64,000 nt of DNA from Lophius americanus (Eukaryota > Chordata > Actinopteri > Lophiiformes > Lophiidae), in the NCBI GenBank assembly GCA_037951165.1, contig JBBDHG010000019.1, positions 7,719,001 through 7,783,000 of the forward strand, read 5' to 3'. Numbering within the stretch: the stretch's first letter is position 1; every line of letters starts with the position of its first letter. The position numbers and the translations under genes were made by a program. The notes beneath the pieces are model-generated. The model was given only the letters and a program-made list of their open reading frames with translations. It did not search any database and was not told the origin of the DNA. Of this stretch, positions 60,074 to 64,000 are shown piece after piece.

Positions 60074-61667
60074 CACTCACAAACACACTAACACACATGA
60101 ACACAATTTAAAAAAAAGAGCTGTTCCGAAACGAACATCTGGGGGTGGAGGTCCAGGGGTACAGGGGTAGGATGGGGAACCTTGATGAGTAACATTTTTG
60201 GCAATAGGATAACACACAAACCAAAAGCTTCCATTATTTTAATTTCCAATATCTGCATAGATTTGCTTACTTATATAATGAGTGTTAATCATCTACCTAC
60301 ATTGCACTCATTTAACACGTTTTAAGTGTGGACAGAGAGAGAGCAGCAGAGTCCAGCTTTTATGAGCTGGTGTTGTGACCTCAGCCTTGCTGTGGTGTGA
60401 GGTGAAGGGTTGAAGATTGGCTGTAGAGAGGGGGTGTTAACACCACAGGATAGATGGTCTATTTCCATCAGAAGGTATGCTAAGTGTCAAAGGACACAGG
60501 ATGACTCCAGGCCTTTTTTTTTTTGGCCACATTATCAATGATGCGTTCATTTTCCCCGCCCATGAACAATGCATGGAGGAAAATTTCAGAATTTGTCCTA
60601 TTTCATTTCTGGAGCATAAGTCAAAAACTATGAAATATTTCTTCACAAAACTTTTTTCACCCAACACGAGAAAAAAAAAAAAGTAATGAAGTGTTTCATT
60701 GGGCTATTGAGGGATTTTTCTTGTTCTCAATCTTTGTTTTTAGTTTTCATGGTTACAAGTTCAATTTTAGCTCAATCTGTGAATGGGATTCACTTAAGAT
60801 AAGTGTTTTCTTGGGGTATCCTTACTATTCAATGATCATCTTATTTTTTAAATACAAGCACACTCACTTAGTTGCCAACAACAAAGAGCTCTTGTGACAT
60901 CTGGTTAGGATTTCCTCCCTCCCTTGATACTTCTTCCACAACTTGTAACTTGATATTACCATTTCTCCTAAGCGCAAGTAATTGATTTAAGCTGATTGTA
61001 AGTCAGGGAGAAATACAAACGGCCTTGGGAAAGCACTGTGTTTCTGTTGAAATCTGTTTCGGCTACTGTTTGTTTTGAAATGACGTATCTGTGAATCTAA
61101 AAAATGTTTAACTCATATTAGACGCTCCTCCTTTCAATTAATACCACACTGTAGGATTGACTGAAGGACGGCAATATAAGATGTATGGATATGCTGAGAT
61201 GAGGGTTGGAAATACTACACACATAGAACATACTCTATGGTCTATGTGACACCAACATATGTCCTTTTAAAAATTGTGTTTGCACTAATTGTGTTTGCAC
61301 TAAGCACAAAATTAAGAAAATCAAAACAGAAATATTATAGTCACCATAATAATATCCCAAATCCAACAGGAGTCCCAGTTATAAAAACCATACATTTGTT
61401 GATTATAAAAGCATTTCATATGTACTATATATCTGTCAATTTCTCTGACTATCCTGGTTCTGCTATTTTCCTCACCTCCAGATCCAGCCCTATGATAAAA
61501 TCGCTGCTCGAGGACTTCCAGACAATGTGGCTGACTCCCTCAACAAGCTGGTGGTGGTCAAGTTAAATGGGGGCCTTGGCACCAGCATGGGATGTAAGGG
61601 CCCCAAGAGCCTGATCAGTGTCCGCAATGAGAACACCTTCCTGGACCTCACTGTGCAGCAAATTGAG
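53468..61667 (+). CDS. ugp2: ugp2 (UTP-glucose-1-phosphate uridylyltransferase), first four coding exons
   Basis: UGP2 makes UDP-glucose from UTP and glucose-1-phosphate in the cytosol, feeding glycogen, glycoprotein and glycosaminoglycan synthesis. Exons 53468-53486, 56351-56478, 57399-57506 and 61482-61667 join in frame to 147 residues of a protein of about 508. The first 28 residues (MALYLEGLSKGVVIGGMAQF QEMMRQQL) match human MSRFVQDLSKAMSQ... in length and share LSK and QFQE. The fourth exon carries the UTP-binding loop KLNGGLGTSMGCKGPK, with Leu113 and Lys127 at the same residue numbers as in human. No lesions are seen. The remaining exons are beyond 64000. The gene lies downstream of mdh1 in the same orientation, as in human. 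Teleosts often keep two ugp2 copies; which one this is cannot be told here. Confidence 0.95.
53487..56350. other. ugp2 intron 1
   Basis: AT-rich intron with no recognised repeat, exon or RNA. A 143-codon minus-strand open stretch at 54141-54572 has no similarity I recognise. Confidence 0.65.
56351..56478 (+). CDS. ugp2: ugp2 coding exon 2
   Basis: The exon encodes (G)LSKGVVIGGMAQFQEMMRQQ, then LESSMHTELENLLDTTTDPERE. The acceptor is ATGTTCAG and the donor is GTATGC. The human counterpart is LSKAMSQDGASQFQEVIRQEL. Confidence 0.93.
57399..57506 (+). CDS. ugp2: ugp2 coding exon 3
   Basis: Thirty-six codons encode VSRKNFEGFKNLFHRFLQVK and GPSVEWIKIQRPPEDS. This aligns to human ...DLDGFRKLFHRFLQEKGPSVDW.KIQRPPEDS. 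The acceptor is TTTTCCAG and the donor is GTACGT. Confidence 0.96.
57800..57990 (+). mobile_element. Tc1/mariner-like remnant (copy E) in ugp2 intron
   Basis: A short internal piece (GATCCCACAGAAGAACTGCT) is fused to the 3' end (GGGGACCTACACTATAGGAG, TTATGGCTGATCAG). It is an internally deleted copy. Confidence 0.82.
58055..58150 (+). repeat. composite retroposon head (GGTTAGCACCGGTGCCTCAT)
   Basis: The segment GGTTAGCACCGGTGCCTCAT, GGGTTTAAACCAACATCAGG, TCCTTTCTGTGTTG resembles the common fish element with GTTAGCACTGTCGCCTCACAGC...CCTTTCTGTGTGGAG. Confidence 0.65.
59050..59345 (+). repeat. degenerate minisatellite, unit about TTGCTGTAAAGCGGTATCT
   Basis: Roughly a dozen imperfect copies of an 18-20 bp unit run through this stretch (for example TTGCAGTAAAGCGGTATAG and TTGCGGTAAAGCGGTATGT in succession near 59240). 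Units vary by substitution and small indels. Confidence 0.8.
60029..60067 (+). repeat. (AC)n microsatellite
   Basis: About nineteen AC units in a ugp2 intron. Confidence 0.95.
61482..61667 (+). CDS. ugp2: ugp2 coding exon 4 (nucleotide-binding loop)
   Basis: Sixty-two codons run from IQPYDKIAARGLPDNVADSL to FLDLTVQQIE. They contain the LxxGxGTxMGxxxPK signature of UDP-sugar pyrophosphorylases. LISVRNENTF replaces the human LIGVRNENTF. Confidence 0.97.
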
Positions 61668-61704
61668 GTGCATACATCACTATTTGACTCAAGACCACAG
61701 AACA

Positions 61705-62072
61705 TATTAATTCATTCATTTATTATCTGTGACCATTTATCCTGTTCAGGGTTGTGGGGGTGGAGCGTATCCTAGAGGACATTGGGCGAGAGGCGGGGTA
61801 CATCCAGGTCAAGTCGCCAGTCTATCACTTGGGTGACACATAGAGTCAGACAACCATTCAGGATATTATTCACTCCTATTGGCAATTTAGAGTCACCAAT
61901 TCACCTATGCTGCATGTATTTGGACTGTGGGAGGAAGCCGGAGTACCAAGAGAGAACCAACACAGACACAGGAAAAACATGCAAACATTCCCAAAAATGC
62001 CGGCAGTGGTGGGTTGGAAACCAGTACCTTCCTGCTTACTTTGCCAACGGGTCGCTTGAAAAACACAGATAA
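61705..62072 (-). repeat. composite retroposon, reverse orientation, just after ugp2 exon 4
   Basis: GGGCGAGAGGCGGGGTACAT, CAATTTAGAGTCACCAATTC, TTTGGACTGTGGGAGGAAGC and AAACATGCAAACATTCCC are hallmarks of a very common fish repeat. It is the same family as 58055 but opposite in direction. It starts about 40 bp past the exon donor. Confidence 0.82.
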
Positions 62073-64000
62073 TTGAATTAGGAAGAGAGGAAGAATGATC
62101 TTTGCCAGTTATGTTGAAAGTTATTTTCTGAGTATTCACATGTAATGTTAATAATACTGGGATTATACAGGATCTTGGCTCAATGCATAATTCTGATTAA
62201 TCCAGTGAAGGAACTGGCTAAAATCAAGTGCATTAAATTTACATTGCCAAAAAAACAAGAAAAAATTTCTGATTGGAATCATCTAAAGAGTGTCCACTTG
62301 GGAAAACCTTGTGTCCCTTCGTTGATATTGTTTTGTGAGGATGTCACTAGTGGAGACCTATACCATGAGAAAAGTTAGAGTACCTGAAATTTATAAGTTA
62401 ATTCTATTTTTTTTGTAGTAATTATTTATAGTTTGTGCTGCCCCAAAATGACTAGAACCAGAGATGTTGTGTACCCAGTGAACAAGAGGCCAATTGCCAA
62501 ATAAGCACGCATTATGTGGCTGTGGCGTGAGAATGGGTGGGGCAGGAGAAATGATGTTTTCTCAGATATAGTACAAACACCATCTTTGTGTGCTTTAGTG
62601 TTTTTTTCATCAGTGTAATTGCTAGGTGGATTGATCTTTGAATAAGGTCTAATTCTGCTTTCTGACTGTATTTTCTGAAAATCGCAGTAGAAGAGCTTTG
62701 CCACAGCCAGTGGTAGGTACTAGCAAATGACATGTAAGCATAAATGTGTAATCTTGTTAGAAAAGAAGAAAGTAGAATCAACCCAGACACATTTTGTAAC
62801 TAGGGCTATGCTGTCCCTGACAGAAGGGTATATCCCCGATAAGCCCACAATCCCCTGTGTTGTACATGCAATCTCCCGCTTGAAATCCTCAAATTGATTG
62901 TGAAGTTATGTCTACAGTGTTTTTCTTCAAACAAAAAAATACCCTTAGTTAGTAAAATATGAACTACTAGAGTAAAATAGGATATTGACAAGGTAGCTCT
63001 CCTTCAGTCGATTCAAATGCACCGGATTTGGACTGAATTGGACCAATAGTTAAGAAACTTTCAATCTTCAAATATATGGTAGTAACACATTGACATTCTG
63101 TATAGACAACAAGACATTGTTGACAACAAGACATTATTGTCTATATCAAAGTTAGAATGTTAGATGTCAACTAAGCAAGAAGCTCAGGTCTTACCTTCCA
63201 GTTTGAGTCTGATTGAGCAATTAATGCCTAATTATACCTCCACCTTGTTCCAACAGATCATTTAATACATTAACATAATTTCAGCACACCGATGTTCGGT
63301 TTTTTTTTAGCATATGGCCTCATTATATGGCTTCAGAATAATTTAAGTAGAAATGACTTCCCGGTCTCGCCACTTTATCTGAATCGCTTCAGAATTTAAT
63401 TCCTACCACATACGCAATTGTTTAAAAGATTTTTTTTTAAAAGGACCTTTTCAGATGATCAGCAGAAGCCTCATACTCAGCTTTTCACTGGACTCAAGTG
63501 TTGGTGATGGGCAAAAACTAAGCCCCCCAGGACCAGGACAGAGAGTCATTGGCGGAGGGACACTTGATTTAAAAAGTCTTTAATTTAGAAATGTTAATTA
63601 TGATCCGGGCTAATCTGTCAGACCCCCATGCACTTTTTTTGTATAACTATTTTCTATCCATGTGTGATTGTCTGAAATCCCCATCACTCTAGAATTTTTC
63701 TGAACTAGTTCTGAAACTACCTCGAATTTTTTGTATTTTATAGAGGTGTTTGTGGTGGCCACCATCTGAGTAGGATGCAAACTTTTTAATGTTTGATTGT
63801 GGATAGTTTAAAGTAATCCAAAAGCATTGAGATTAGCTTTCTTAATTACAATCAAATTGATTCCATTAAAAATTACAAAAATCATAATACTTTTAATCTG
63901 GTTTAAACCTAACGGCAATCTAGAAAAAGAGAGAAAAGGTACAGTTTATACGAGCATTCTGGAGGAAAATCAAACAAGCATGCCTCTTTCCTTTCTTCTG
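62073..64000. other. ugp2 intron 4, to window end
   Basis: No further ugp2 exon is present. The sequence is AT-rich with no recognised repeat. Confidence 0.65.

Larger units (their letters stand above)
57507..61481. other. ugp2 intron 3
   Basis: It holds Tc1 copy E, a composite retroposon head, the degenerate minisatellite and the AC microsatellite. A fragment near 58940-59030 (CCCCAGACCTAAGTCCACTT) resembles a transposase gene end but is too short to assign. Confidence 0.65.

Noticed and set aside
1..64000. tRNA, rRNA, CRISPR, operons or prokaryotic features
   Set aside because: None seen on either strand. SINE-like heads are decayed and do not fold as tRNA by eye.

Overview
This window looks like nuclear DNA from a ray-finned (teleost) fish. 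Coding exons are short and split by kilobase introns with GT..AG boundaries. The background is AT-rich, with CA, GA, ATT, CTAT and CTG microsatellites. The interspersed repeats are typical fish families: decayed Tc1/mariner copies, a Rex1-like LINE and its tails, an RTE-like LINE, and composite SINE/LINE tails. There is no sign of bacterial, phage, plasmid or CRISPR content.

Three loci form the backbone. Their order and orientation match the WDPCP (-) / MDH1 (+) / UGP2 (+) block known from human 2p15. (1) About 4.1-21.2 kb, minus strand: six coding exons of wdpcp, a ciliary and planar-cell-polarity gene. They give about 134 N-terminal residues in an unbroken frame, and the rest of the gene lies beyond position 1. 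Candidate 5' non-coding exons lie at 40.5 and 41.8 kb. (2) About 41.7-42.4 kb: a CpG-richer interval between the two divergent 5' ends, with an RFX X-box-like palindrome. (3) 42.96-48.94 kb, plus strand: cytosolic malate dehydrogenase (mdh1), which appears to be a pseudogene. One internal exon is missing, there is an in-frame TAG beside the catalytic His, substrate-binding Arg positions have become Lys, and the last exon breaks off in a snap-back inverted repeat. (4) 53.47-61.67 kb, plus strand: the first four coding exons of ugp2 (UDP-glucose pyrophosphorylase), intact through the nucleotide-binding loop. Its later exons lie beyond 64 kb.

The rest is intron or intergenic DNA. It holds five Tc1-like remnants, an RTE-like LINE (11.0-12.8 kb), a Rex1-like LINE (49.8-51.1 kb, minus), several composite fish retroposons, two 16-bp minisatellites, a degenerate ~19-bp minisatellite, and several perfect or near-perfect palindromes. 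Several complex, homeodomain-site-rich stretches in the wdpcp introns are candidate conserved regulatory elements. WDPCP introns are known to lie in the OTX1 regulatory neighbourhood in vertebrates, but that link is inference here.

The most interesting result is a syntenic mdh1 copy dying between two intact neighbours, probably one duplicate from the teleost genome duplication. Close behind are a 53-bp tandem duplication that doubles a wdpcp splice acceptor, and repeated fold-back palindromes. I found no wholly new multi-gene system.
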